From an uncultured Coriobacteriaceae bacterium (GTDB lineage Bacteria; Actinomycetota; Coriobacteriia; Coriobacteriales; Atopobiaceae): 64,000 bases of DNA. Each line of letters opens with the position of its first letter. Position 1 is the first letter of the stretch. The stretch covers positions 80,709-144,708 of the forward strand of contig CADBYM010000006.1 of assembly GCA_902798915.1 (NCBI GenBank), given 5' to 3'. The position numbers were made by a program, and so were the translations under genes. Below, one piece after another: positions 43,273 to 53,400 of this stretch. The notes below the pieces were generated by a model. That model had not been told where the DNA came from, ran no database searches, and was given only the letters and a program-made list of their open reading frames with translations.

Positions 43273-43962
43273 ATGCCCATGGAGCTCTTTGCCAGCCTTC
43301 GCGTGTTTGGTCTCGGAACGGTAGTCCTGCGCCTCCTCGGCGCCTTGGTGTGCGGAGCAATGGTGGGACTCGACCGCGAGATGCGCAACAAGAAGGCTGG
43401 TCTCAAGACCCATGTGTTGGTGTGTGTCGGTGCCGCACTCTGCGTAATCGTCTCGGAATGCATCATTCTCGGACGCGACGACATGACCACCGACGCAACG
43501 CGCATTGCGGCGAACGTCGTCACTGGCGTGGGCTTTCTGTGCGCGGCAACCCTCATGACCAAGGGAAACGGCTCGCTGCATGGCCTCACCACCGCGGCGG
43601 GCCTCTGGGCGACGGCCATCATCGGTCTTGCCTGCGGTACCGGTTGGCTCGAGGTCGGCCTGCTCGCCGCAGCCATCATTCTCGTGGTGTTTGTCGTCTT
43701 CGGCCACGTGGACAACTACATCGACCGCATCTCCCGCGGCTTCGACCTCTATGCGGAACTCGTGGACTACGAAGAGCTCCCGATGCTGCTTGACGTGCTG
43801 CATGCGCACGAGGTGCACTTCAGCGGCCTGTGTGTAACCAAAAGTCCCGTGGATACGGTCATCGTCCAGCTAAACGCCGTCACACGCCGCCTCGGCGAGA
43901 AGGAGACCATAGCGGAGCAGCTCAGGGCACTCGCGTGCGTTCGCTACCTGGAGATATTCTAG
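43273..43962 (+). CDS. MgtC/SapB-family membrane protein
   Basis: The product is 229 residues. Five hydrophobic segments carry the MgtC signature VLRLLGALVCGAMVGLDREMRNKKAGLKTHVLV in parts, then NVVTGVGFLCAATLMTKG and LTTAAGLWATAIIGLACG. The C-terminal ~80 residues form a soluble domain (LLDVLHAHEVHFSGL) of ACT-like appearance. Members influence magnesium homeostasis and ATP synthase in pathogens; in commensals the role is unclear. Confidence 0.9.
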   Translation: MPMELFASLRVFGLGTVVLRLLGALVCGAMVGLDREMRNKKAGLKTHVLVCVGAALCVIVSECIILGRDDMTTDATRIAANVVTGVGFLCAATLMTKGNGSLHGLTTAAGLWATAIIGLACGTGWLEVGLLAAAIILVVFVVFGHVDNYIDRISRGFDLYAELVDYEELPMLLDVLHAHEVHFSGLCVTKSPVDTVIVQLNAVTRRLGEKETIAEQLRALACVRYLEIF

Positions 43963-44003
43963 TGGCACCGAAGGCGGCCCCGGAGACCTCTTGTCCCGGC
44001 GCG

Positions 44004-44786
44004 TCACAGCCCTAGCAGCTCACGATACAGACGCTCGTCCGTCTCGCCGAACACGTTAAAGACCACGGTCATGACTGAGTCGTGCTCGTTGAGCCATGTC
44101 TTCACGGCCCGCACGGCAATCCTCGCGGCCTCACCCTGCGGAAAGCCGAAGACGCCCGTACTGATGCAACAGAATGCCACGGAACACAACCCCTCCGCAG
44201 CAGCGGCATCAAGGCAGGCACGATAGCACGAGGCAAGCTGCACGCGATGACGCACGGTCGGAATGCCATTCGCGATGGGACCAACCGTATGAATGATGCG
44301 ATTCGACGGCAGGTTGTAGGCGTCCGTAACCTTCGCCTGCCCAGTCGGTTCCTCGTGGCCCTGCTCCCCCATAATGCGCGCGCACTCGATGCGCAGCTGC
44401 ACGCCGGCAAAGGTGTGAATCGCATTGTCGATGCATTGGTGCCCAGGCGTCCAACAGCCCAGCATTTGGGAGTTCGCAGCATTGACGATGGCATCGGCCG
44501 CAAACGTCGTGATGTCTCCGCGCCACAGGCGCATGCGTGGGTCTGCCGAGGCCTTCGCCTCGTCCACGGCATGTACGACAGCCTCGGCGATGAGTCCTTG
44601 CAACAGCTCATCTTGCTCCGCGAGGAACGTCTCGCCCACAGACCAAGGAGGACGCGTGTTGACCAGCGCGCGGAACGCCGACCACAGTTCGACAGCGTCG
44701 CACGTTTGGGGAGGAGCCACATCGCGCTCGGCGCAGAGCGTGTCCACAAGGCCCTTCAACAACTGCAGTTTGCGCGCTTCTTCCAT
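44004..44786 (-). CDS. Zinc-type macrodomain protein (ADP-ribosyl hydrolase)
   Basis: The product is 260 residues from the ATG at 44786 (MEEARKLQLLKG), which has GGAGAGGTGG; an ATG at 44822 lacks a site. The macrodomain contains IVNAANSQMLGCWTPGHQCIDNAIHTFAG in parts, matching the zinc-binding Cys/His loop of SirTM-linked macrodomains, then RIIHTVGPIA and CISTGVFGFPQGEAARIA. The ~100-residue helical N-terminus is usual for this class. Known members remove ADP-ribose from proteins, in operons with a sirtuin and lipoate-protein ligase; none of those partners is seen here. Confidence 0.9.
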   Translation of the reverse strand: MEEARKLQLLKGLVDTLCAERDVAPPQTCDAVELWSAFRALVNTRPPWSVGETFLAEQDELLQGLIAEAVVHAVDEAKASADPRMRLWRGDITTFAADAIVNAANSQMLGCWTPGHQCIDNAIHTFAGVQLRIECARIMGEQGHEEPTGQAKVTDAYNLPSNRIIHTVGPIANGIPTVRHRVQLASCYRACLDAAAAEGLCSVAFCCISTGVFGFPQGEAARIAVRAVKTWLNEHDSVMTVVFNVFGETDERLYRELLGL

Positions 44787-45605
44787 GCCAATCCACCTCT
44801 CCAGCTTCCACCCTTCATCCAACGCCGATTAACACCGACAGCCAGAAGAATCGAGTGCCCTGCAGCCTCAAACCCCGTTGCCAACCACCTCACATGCCTC
44901 GGCCACAGCTTTCCACCGAAGAGTTTACGCCAAGTGCACGAGGTGGATACTCTCGACAGAGCGCGAATGCCAGAGAATGCCCCCTTTCGCAGCTTGCAGA
45001 CCAAGCATTGATCCTGCGGATGGGGCTCACCACGACGTCGCTCTGCATTAGTGCACAATAAAGTATTGAACTTACTGCAAAACACCAGATAAGCGGCACT
45101 TAAGAACAAATGTTGATGTAATCATTGCTCAGTTGCTATTCTATAAACTGGCAAACGATTGCATCAAGATTCAATGCAAATCGCGCTGAGCTGGGCTTTT
45201 GCATTTAGTTGCAATAATTGTTGTGCAGTTTTGAAGAGTAGGTCCCAGATTCCGAATCACACACATCGCCAGTCTATCCTTAGAAGGCATTGTTTCCCGC
45301 ATTCCCATCCAACGGGGGCAGTCTCCATTGGCACTCACTCGGTATCGTTCTATCGTGAACAGCGGTGCGAGGGGTTGAGGGTGCGAGTGCACAGGATCAC
45401 GAGCGTGCTTGTGTGGCAGGCAACACTGAGGTTGCGCCATGGGAGCCGCCTCTCAAGTCGCACTCCCCCCACCATCGAAATCGACGAGTACGGGAATGCG
45501 GTTGGCGGCGCATCACTGCGCGCACTCGCCGCCATGCTCCAGATGACGCAATATGCGACAGCTTCACCGCAGCCCTCGAACGCGCCGAGGAATCTCGCAC
45601 ACTGC
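44787..45605. other. AT-richer non-coding region with a possible gene remnant
   Basis: No intact gene is supported across 800 bp. From 45040 to 45250 the base composition is clearly AT-richer than the neighbours, as in promoter or acquired DNA. A plus-strand frame near 45470-45540 reads PTIEIDEYGNAVGGASL and LQMTQYATASP, which resembles a C-terminal piece of an alpha/beta-hydrolase of the Abhydrolase_10 type, but no upstream coding part is present. Confidence 0.4.
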
Positions 45606-47816
45606 CTAGATCTCGTAGCACCACACGGGCTCAGGCTCCCCCATGCGACGAACCACGATCTCTTGGTCCTTCACGCCCACGCGCGCGTTCTCGGGCACCG
45701 ACTCGCACACGAAGGCACTGCCGCCGATGACCGACCCGGAACCAATCACGGTATCGCCGCCCAACACGCTCGCATTCGAATAGACCGTGACGTAGTCGCC
45801 CAACGTAGGGTGCCGCTTGACGCCCGAGAGCGCCTGGCCTTTGCGCGTGGAGGTAGCACCGAGCGTGACGCCTTGGTAGATCTTTGCGTGGTCGCCAATG
45901 ATGGTGGTCTCGCCGATTACCACGCCCGTGCCGTGATCGATGAAGAAGTACTCCCCGATGGTCGCTCCCGGCGCGATGTCGATGCCCGTCTCGCTGTGGG
46001 CACGCTCGCTCATGAGACGCGGAATCAAGGGCACGCCACGCACGAAGAGCTCGTGGGCAATGCGATGCACGAGGATGGCATGCATGCCCGGATACGTGAG
46101 GATGACCTCCTCACGACTGTGCGCCGCAGGATCCCCCTCGAAGGCCGCCTCGGCATCCTTGAGTATGAGCGATTGTATATGCGGCAGCTCGTCGAGAAAC
46201 TCCTCCGCGATGCGTTCCGCGCGCATCTGCGCCTCTTCCTCGGGAAGGTTCCAGTCATCATAGAGTAACGCACGACGCACCTGCTCAGCCAAAACCCGCT
46301 CGATGCGCAGCAGCCGCTCCCCCACCAAGGTGCCAGAGCTCGCCCCTGCCGCCGTCTCGTCATCGAAGTATCCGGGGAAGAGCAGTGCGCGGACCTCGTC
46401 GATAAGCCCGTACACGATGGCGCGACGCGGGAAGATGCGCTTGTGCTCCATGAAGAACGCATCCTCCGCGACGTACCCCTCGCGGATTGCGGCGACGCGC
46501 CGGTCCAGACGTGCGCTGCGAGCACTGCCCTCCCCCGTCTCGACGCCCTGTCCCGCATGCCACCAGGCCTTGTCGGCGGCAAACCGCGCGAGGGCGTCCA
46601 GGTAGGGCCGCTCATCTCCGTCAAGTGCCTCGCGTGCCAGCGAGAAGAGCAGGTTCTCCCACGCAACCAGCGGCCTGCCATACACGTCGGCCTCGATGCC
46701 GTCTGCCTGAATAGAGCTTATCGCGCCACTCACGGCAGCCGAGGAGAGCGGCCAGACCCCGTCATGCACGCCCAGCGCCTCCTCGATGGCCGCCAGCGAG
46801 GACTCAGAGTAGAAGAGCCCCTTGATGAGCGCGACGTATCCCGGGACGCACGCGGCAGGCAGGCAGTCGGCGGCCCGAACCTCCACGAACTGCTTGAGGC
46901 GCACGTCGGGCCACACCATCGAGGCAACGTGCTCGACGTCGGCACGCGTCATGGGCGCATCCGCGTAAGCTTCCTCGGCCGACATCGTGAAGGCCTCACG
47001 CCGCACCGGACCTAGAGGATCAGACGCTGCTGGTCGCGTGACGAAGATGGGAGGGATGCGCAACAGCCAGTCGGCGTAGGCCTCAAAGCCGAAGTCCTTG
47101 GCAAAGAGCCCCGGCACCGTCCCGCAGCGTACGTCATCGACCTCGCGCCACAGCTGCAACCTGCGAACGGGCACGTGATTGGGCTTTCCCTCGTAGGTAT
47201 GCGTGTTGTCCGCGATGGCAGCAAGAACCGGCGCGAGCGCACCCGCCACGCGCATCTTGCGCACGGCATCCGCCTCGTCGGCGTAGTCCACCGAGACCTG
47301 CGTGGACGCCGATGCGCGCATCATGCGCATGCCATGGCTCCCGATGCTCGCAAAGTAGCGATCCATGAAGTCGTAGCGACGCTTGGGGATGAGCGCAAGC
47401 TCCTCCGCACATCGGTCCGGGTGATATCCCCTGTTTACCAGATGCGCGCCGAAGGGCTGGGCAAATGACTCGACCCTCTCCCGAAAGCGCTGGTAGAGCA
47501 CATCGACCTGCACCACGCTCTTGAGCGGGGCGGCGCTAATCTCGAGCTGGGCAGCCGGCTCGAGCGTCACCGACCCATCCTCCCCCATAAGTCCGAGCAA
47601 GTCGCCTCGTTCGTTGCAATCCTCCTCGGGAAACCAGCGTGAGAGGTAGCCCAGCAGGTCGCGCACACCGGGAAGGTCGCGCGTGGGCTCGTAGCTCAGA
47701 GGCGTGCCATCTCCTGCAACCACAAAGTGCTCGACCTCAAGGCCTAACAGCTCGCAGTTGCCTGCCCCCTTACGGCCTTCCTCAAAGAACTCAACAAGTG
47801 CCTGTTTGTTCGTCAT
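45606..47816 (-). CDS. Glutamate-cysteine ligase/serine O-acetyltransferase fusion
   Basis: The product is 736 residues from the ATG at 47816, with GAGAGGAGG upstream. Residues ~1-430 resemble GCS2-type glutamate-cysteine ligase: LLGLEVEHFVV with metal-binding Glu, EDGSVTLEPAAQLEISAAP, and RMMRASASTQVSVDY. Residues ~450-736 are a long-form serine acetyltransferase: AIVYGLIDEVRALLFPGYF, HIQSLILKDAEAAFEGDPAA, YPGMHAILVHRIAHEL, GIDIAPGATIGEYFFIDHGTG and YQGVTLGATS of the left-handed beta-helix. One chain thus carries the first step of cysteine synthesis and the ligation of cysteine to glutamate. The frame is continuous. No glutathione synthetase or cysteine synthase is nearby, so gamma-glutamylcysteine may be the end product. 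Confidence 0.9.
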   Translation of the reverse strand: MTNKQALVEFFEEGRKGAGNCELLGLEVEHFVVAGDGTPLSYEPTRDLPGVRDLLGYLSRWFPEEDCNERGDLLGLMGEDGSVTLEPAAQLEISAAPLKSVVQVDVLYQRFRERVESFAQPFGAHLVNRGYHPDRCAEELALIPKRRYDFMDRYFASIGSHGMRMMRASASTQVSVDYADEADAVRKMRVAGALAPVLAAIADNTHTYEGKPNHVPVRRLQLWREVDDVRCGTVPGLFAKDFGFEAYADWLLRIPPIFVTRPAASDPLGPVRREAFTMSAEEAYADAPMTRADVEHVASMVWPDVRLKQFVEVRAADCLPAACVPGYVALIKGLFYSESSLAAIEEALGVHDGVWPLSSAAVSGAISSIQADGIEADVYGRPLVAWENLLFSLAREALDGDERPYLDALARFAADKAWWHAGQGVETGEGSARSARLDRRVAAIREGYVAEDAFFMEHKRIFPRRAIVYGLIDEVRALLFPGYFDDETAAGASSGTLVGERLLRIERVLAEQVRRALLYDDWNLPEEEAQMRAERIAEEFLDELPHIQSLILKDAEAAFEGDPAAHSREEVILTYPGMHAILVHRIAHELFVRGVPLIPRLMSERAHSETGIDIAPGATIGEYFFIDHGTGVVIGETTIIGDHAKIYQGVTLGATSTRKGQALSGVKRHPTLGDYVTVYSNASVLGGDTVIGSGSVIGGSAFVCESVPENARVGVKDQEIVVRRMGEPEPVWCYEI

Positions 47817-47894
47817 ATGTGCCTCCTCTCGCAAAGGCAATTATAGCGACGCGACATCGTTCGGACAGCAAGCACAGTCATACATTTTGCCGAT

Positions 47895-47928
47895 GGGCGG
47901 CAATGTCCAAACGTGAACATTGCCGCCC
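47895..47928 (-). terminator. Hairpin after the amylase gene
   Basis: A perfect 12-bp stem (GGGCGGCAATGT / ACATTGCCGCCC) with a 10-nt loop lies 25 bp past the amylase stop and before the fusion gene. Confidence 0.7.
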
Positions 47929-47952
47929 GCCTCACTCGCTTGTCGTGCGCCG

Positions 47953-49284
47953 CTATCGCTCGCAGAGCCACCAGTGGCAGCTGTACGGCTCCACGTCCGA
48001 ACCGCCGCCGAAATCGTGGTCCTCACCCGTGAGCAGATCCACCGCGCGGCCGCAGTTGGCATTGAAGTGCAACTGTGCCGGCTCGGAGGAGGCGTTGATG
48101 GCCACAATCACGCGCTGCCCCTCGGCCTCGCGCTGGAACACGAGATGCGTAGGCTGCACCTGCAGCTCGTGATAGTCACCAGCCCACATCGCGGGGTTCT
48201 CACGCTTGGCCTTGGCGAGCGTGGCAATCCAATCGGTGAGCTCGTTCCACTCCGGGGCCTCGAGCGCCGGACGCAGCTCGTGGTCGCCGAACTTCTGCTC
48301 GCCCTCGATGCCCCACTCGCTGCCGTAGTACACGCACGGCACGCCGCACATGCCAAAGAGCAGGCCATAGAGCGGCTTGAGCATCTTCTTGTCGGCAATC
48401 TGCGTGGCGATGCGTGGTACGTCGTGGTTGTCCACGAAGTTCAGGAGATGCTTGCCGGTGTAGAGGTCCCAGGGCTTGTCGCCACTCTGGCGCTCGAGCG
48501 CGTAGCCGATCTCGTGCATGTTGCCCGCGTTCATGGAGCTCCAAAGGCCCTTGTACGCCTCGTAGTTGGTCACGGTGTCGCAGAGGTCATCGCCCATCCA
48601 CAGGTTGTAGTCGCCAAACATCGTCTCGCCCAGAAGCAGGAACTTCTCGCCGCGCTTCTCGCTGAGTTCGTTGGAAATCTGGCGCAGATAGCCCAAGAAG
48701 CCCCTATCGAGGCAGTAGGCCACGTCGAGACGCAGGCCGTCGATGTCGTAGGTACGCTCCCAGTCGCGGATGACCTCGGCGCAATACTCGTTGAGGCCGA
48801 AGTCCTGGTGGTTGAGCTTCACCAAGTAGGGCACACCCGCCCAGGTGTCGTAGCTGAGGCCGTCACCATACTCGTTGTTGCCGCCCCAGTTGATGTTGAA
48901 CCAGTTTGCGTAGGCGCTCGCCTCGCGGTTCTCGAGCACGTCCTGGAAGGCCCAGAAGCTGCGGCCCACGTGGTTGAATACGCCGTCGAGGAGCACGCGG
49001 ATGCCCGCCTCGTGGAAAGCCGCGACCACGTTGCGCAAGTCCTCCTCCTCGCCCAGACGCACGTCAACCTGGGCGTAGTTGATGGTGTCGTAACCATGCG
49101 CCTCGCTCTCGAAGACGGGGTTGAGAATGACGCAATTCACCCCCAGCTTCACGAGATGCTCAATCCAACCATTGTCGATGAGTTGGAGAATGCGGCTCTC
49201 CAGAACGCCGTCGTTCTCGTAAGGGGCGCCCGTCAGGCCCAAGGGATAAATCTGGTAAACCACCGAATTGTCAAACCAGCTCAT
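47953..49284 (-). CDS. GH13 alpha-amylase-family glycosidase
   Basis: The product is 443 residues with no signal peptide, so it is intracellular. GH13 regions are intact: VLLDGVFNHVG (I), DGLRLDVAYCL with nucleophile Asp (II), FLLLGETMFGD with acid/base Glu (III) and LNFVDNHDVPRI (IV). The short form with VVYQIYPLGL start fits cyclomaltodextrinase, neopullulanase or maltogenic-type enzymes acting on maltodextrins. A C-terminal beta-domain follows (QRVIVAINASSEPAQL). Its ATG overlaps the stop of the sortase-like gene as ATGA, with GGAGAGGAG upstream. Confidence 0.93.
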   Translation of the reverse strand: MSWFDNSVVYQIYPLGLTGAPYENDGVLESRILQLIDNGWIEHLVKLGVNCVILNPVFESEAHGYDTINYAQVDVRLGEEEDLRNVVAAFHEAGIRVLLDGVFNHVGRSFWAFQDVLENREASAYANWFNINWGGNNEYGDGLSYDTWAGVPYLVKLNHQDFGLNEYCAEVIRDWERTYDIDGLRLDVAYCLDRGFLGYLRQISNELSEKRGEKFLLLGETMFGDYNLWMGDDLCDTVTNYEAYKGLWSSMNAGNMHEIGYALERQSGDKPWDLYTGKHLLNFVDNHDVPRIATQIADKKMLKPLYGLLFGMCGVPCVYYGSEWGIEGEQKFGDHELRPALEAPEWNELTDWIATLAKAKRENPAMWAGDYHELQVQPTHLVFQREAEGQRVIVAINASSEPAQLHFNANCGRAVDLLTGEDHDFGGGSDVEPYSCHWWLCER

Positions 49285-50081
49285 GCTGCTCCTCTCCAGT
49301 CTGCCATCCCCTCGATGAAGGGGGATTCAGGCATGGTACCGAAGTTCCGCACATATGGCAAACGGGCAAGCGTCCGAGAGAATGGCGACGGCCCGTCGAT
49401 GGGGGCATCCTCATGTATGGGCCACCCTTCGTCTGGGATTGCCGGCAACGGTTCCATGCACTCGTCAACGTGAACCACGTGAGGCCTCTTCCTGCGTTTG
49501 CCGACACCCGCCCAGCGCCTCGCCTCTTCGGCCGCGCCCTTTGTCGAGCACTCACCACGTGCGTAGACGAACCGACAGTCATCGGAATCCGGGACACAAG
49601 TCTGGAAGACGGTCGCATCCCAGCCGACAGCCGACATCACGTCCTCGTAGAGCGTGTAAAGGGGCATGACAACGGCGCCCTCTACCGTGACGAGGTTCCC
49701 GTTTATGGTGATCTGGTCACCGGGCTCAAGCCCGAGTATCGCATCGCCGTACTCACCATACGAGTGCGCGACGTAATAGTGCGGCGCCCACTCGCTCAGA
49801 GACCCGTCCGCAGGAGCCACACCACCGTAATCTGCCCCGCACTTCCATATATACGAGAGGGGATGCGCGACGATGGCTTCGCCAGACTCCTCCGACTCGG
49901 CCGCAACCGCACTTGTCGCAGTGGTGGGCCTTCCCGACATGTGGTGCACGACGTCGACGTGCGCGGCGCTTTGCTTCGGTGCGAACGCAATCACCGCCCC
50001 GATGACAAACGCCACCCACAAGCCCACGAGCCCGATGGTCTTCGGAGACGCCCCGTCCTGCTCACTGTTCCTCCGCATCAT
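49281..50081 (-). CDS. Sortase-like membrane protein
   Basis: The product is 266 residues from the ATG at 50081, preceded by GAAGGAGG. One membrane helix lies at residues ~16-34, then an Ala/Glu linker. The catalytic triad of a sortase can be picked out: His106 in YYVAHSYGEYGD, Cys162 in TVFQTCVPDSD (TLxTC-like) and Arg175 in RFVYARG, with the strand GDQITINGNLVTVEG between. The C-terminal 90 residues are unusual, Pro/Arg-rich and without helices (RKRPHVVHVDECMEPLP). The divergent neighbour is a wall-anchored protein with an SPRTG signal, a natural substrate. The family assignment is by motif only. Confidence 0.68.
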   Translation of the reverse strand: MMRRNSEQDGASPKTIGLVGLWVAFVIGAVIAFAPKQSAAHVDVVHHMSGRPTTATSAVAAESEESGEAIVAHPLSYIWKCGADYGGVAPADGSLSEWAPHYYVAHSYGEYGDAILGLEPGDQITINGNLVTVEGAVVMPLYTLYEDVMSAVGWDATVFQTCVPDSDDCRFVYARGECSTKGAAEEARRWAGVGKRRKRPHVVHVDECMEPLPAIPDEGWPIHEDAPIDGPSPFSRTLARLPYVRNFGTMPESPFIEGMADWRGAA

Positions 50082-50496
50082 AAGAACCTCCTTCGCTAGC
50101 ATCCGTTCGCGTACAACAAACACGACGCAGAGAGTCAGCACCTTTCAAATCTTGCTCTGGGTCTTATGTGGTATGCCTTGTCACCCTATGGCGAATCGGC
50201 TTCCAAAGACCGTGCAGAACTCGCGATCAGCCATCGCGAGCTGTTGGCGCAACATGAAGACGCATGGCCAACCGGGATGCCAGCTGATCCGGAAGCTCGA
50301 CCGTGTACTGGGCGACGAACGTCGTGTCGTAACGCAGAACGCCAGGGCGCACACTCGATGAAGCTGAATGCCAGCCAACTTGACCGCCCATAGCAGTTCG
50401 TTCGGTTACTTCTCATGATGCTCAAGCGCAAACTCGAATATACTGCAAAAGCATATCGTAGTTCGCACACCGTATCCATGGGGATGGGGGGCGATC
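50082..50496. other. Spacer between the sortase and wall-protein genes
   Basis: No gene is well supported. A plus-strand frame around 50166-50300 reads SPYGESASKDRAELAISHREL and looks protein-like but has no ribosome site and no family, so it may be a remnant. GAATATACT near 50437 could be a -10 box for the wall-protein gene. Confidence 0.35.
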
Positions 50497-53400
50497 ATGG
50501 CAAACGTTTCGCGCAGGTCGTTCGTAGAGTTGGTAACAGGGACACTCGTGTCGCTGGCGACACTTGCCGGGGCATGATACTGGCACCGAGGCCGGCCTTC
50601 GCCGACCCGGATCCCACCGATGATTCGGAGATTGCCGGTCTCGAGTCCGAGTACGTCATCATCGACGTAGTGCGGGCATGGGAAACCGGCTTCATGGTGG
50701 TGGACATCACCAAGCCCGAGCAGCTGGATAGCGGCCTCGTCAGCTACCCACCCGTCTCTGGCGCTACGGTCACCGTCACCTCTCGCTTCAACGGCCAGAC
50801 GACCACGGGCACCACTGACGATGACGGCGTGGTCAACCTCGACATCCGCGCCCTCTCGGTGGTGCAGGACGGCGAGGACGTCAACAACCTCGATGACTAC
50901 CACTTCAACGGCAGCGTCACGGTGGAGAAGGACGGCTGGCGCAAGTTCGAGACGGCGCTTATCGTGGTGCAGGGCGGCGAGGGTCTGCAGGTGCCGGCGC
51001 ACCCCCTCGACGAAAGCGAAGGCACCCCTTATCCCCGCCTTGCTTCTTTCGACGAGTGGGACGGACTCTACTGCGTGAACGACTTCCTCGTAACACCCAA
51101 GAACGACATCGATCACGCCGTGGGCGTAAGCTTGCTCGGCCTTCCCAACGAGGGGCCCGTCACGGTCGAGCTATGGGTCGACGGAGAGGAAACCCCGCGC
51201 GCAAGCGTCGATGCTGCCACGGGCGACAAGGTGGAGATGGGTGTGAAGGTCGACGAGGCGGGCAGCACGCCTCTGTATGGCTACCCTGTCGACGTCACCT
51301 TCGAGGCGTCCTTCCTCAAGCAGGACGACGACGCCTGCCTGCCCGTGGACGGAAGCCTCAAGGTCGTCGCGACCCAAGGCGACACGTCCTGGAGCTGGCC
51401 GCTGGCGCTGGCCGTCTCCCAAGGCGTGGTGGACGAGCCCGCGGGCAAGGAGGGCAGAAGCTCTGTCCCATCAACACGCTCGCCGGCGGCACCACAGGCG
51501 TGGGCATCAACTGGCCCGACAGCGTTCCCATCATAGGGGGAGGCGCCCTCAAGTTCTGGGCACCAGAACTGCCCATCGACATCTACGCCAACCCCTTCGG
51601 CATGGTGCAGATAACCCTCAAGTTCCCCAGCTGGGGATATAAAGGCGACACCGACAGCCCCGAAAACGCCAAGTGGGGCAAGTTCCCCCGCAAGAGCGTA
51701 GCGGACCAGTGGGCAAAGAAGACGAAGGCCATGCAATGCATGACCGACAAGACCTCGGCACTGGTCTCCGAACCTGGCGCCATCCAGCAGATCGACCTCT
51801 TCAAGTCGATCTCCGCGACCATCAACTTCCAGCTGTTGGCACTCGCACAGTGGAAACCCGCCGACGGGCTTTTCCAAGGCGAGGTAGCCGGTCAGCTCTT
51901 GGGCGCGTTCAACCTCACTATCACCGAGAGCTTCTTTGCAGGGCCGATTCCCGTGCTCATCACGTTCTCACTCGATGCGAGCATGATCTTTGGCATCAGC
52001 GCAGCCGCCTATTCCGCCAAGAAGGACAAGGACGAGAGCCTGATCGACGCCATCTTTGACTTCTCGCGTTGGCAGTGGGACTACCAGAACACCGGTCTCT
52101 CGCTCACGTTCAACATCACGCCGGCGCTGTCGGTGGGCGTGGGCATCCGCGGAGTGGCCTCCATCTCGGTCAAGGGTGCAATCACGTTTTCGGCCTACGT
52201 CGGCATACCCTTGGGCACCCAACCCGAGGGGCTGCCGGCCGTGCATCTCACCGCCGGCTGGTCGGCGATGATATCGCTCGTGGTCGAGCTCTTCCTCTTC
52301 ACCGAGTCCTTCGCGCTCTACAACAAGAAGTTCGAAAACTTCTACGACAACTGGAATAGCAGTTCGGTCGCTGCAGAGGTAGAGGCTGGTGCGGTGAACG
52401 CCATGGCCAAGCTGTCGCTCGGACAGCTGCTGGACGGCCTGAAGCCCATCACGGACGACATGCTTGCCCTGACGAGCGAGGCGAGCGAGGATTCGGGCAT
52501 GAATGCCCAGGCGGATGCCAGCGCGCAGGGCAAGTTCGTCAACTGGAGCGAACTGGCGCATAAGGAGGTCGTGGACCTCGGGGATGGCACGAGCATGACC
52601 TTTGTCGTGTACGATTTGGGCAGCACGCAGCAGAGCGCCGGGGTCGAGGAGCCGGCCGCCGAGGCCGAGACCGACACGGAAGGGGCAGCGACCGCATCCG
52701 AGGACAAGCCTACGGAGGAAGCACCCTCAGCGGCCGCAGAAGAGGGGTCGGGCACCGAAGCTGTGACCGATACCGCCGCCACGACTGCGACCACTCCCGG
52801 TGCCACGGCCGAGGCCGAAACTGCCACAGCCACTCCCGGCGCCACGGCCGAGGCCACAGCCGCAGCTGCCCCCACCGCCACGGCCGAGGCCGACAAGCAG
52901 GACTTGGCTTCTGCCGCTGCGGGCGATCACGTCGAGGAGGAGCCGGCTGTCGTTGCGAGCGCCACCACGACCAAGGATGCGGTCTTCATGGCCGCAGTCG
53001 AAGACCTCGGTAATCCAAGCGAGGGCGTCCAAGCGCAGGCGGAAGGCGATACCACGCCACAGACGACCACGGAAGGCGACGTCTCTTCGCAAGAGACCAC
53101 GGAAGGCAACGCCTCGACCACACAGCCTCAAGACGCGGCACCTCAAGACACCACCATGGAGGCCCAGGCAACGCACGATATGCTTCCCGTCATCAGCTGG
53201 CTGCAAGCCCCATCAAACGGTCCCCTCCCCGAGCTCGGCATCGCATCCCTCGGCGTGCAGAGTGGCGTACGCCCCTCGTCCGACGTGCGCCTCTTCGGGT
53301 CCGACGACAAGCATGTCCTATCCGCCGCGCACGTACAGGTGCTCGACATCGGAGAACCCATCGGAAAGACGCAGCAGCACGGGGTCTGGTGCTTCCGCAT

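Noticed and set aside
47920..49473. Plus-strand open frame of 517 codons
   Set aside because: Antisense to the GH13 amylase, whose catalytic regions are all intact on the minus strand.
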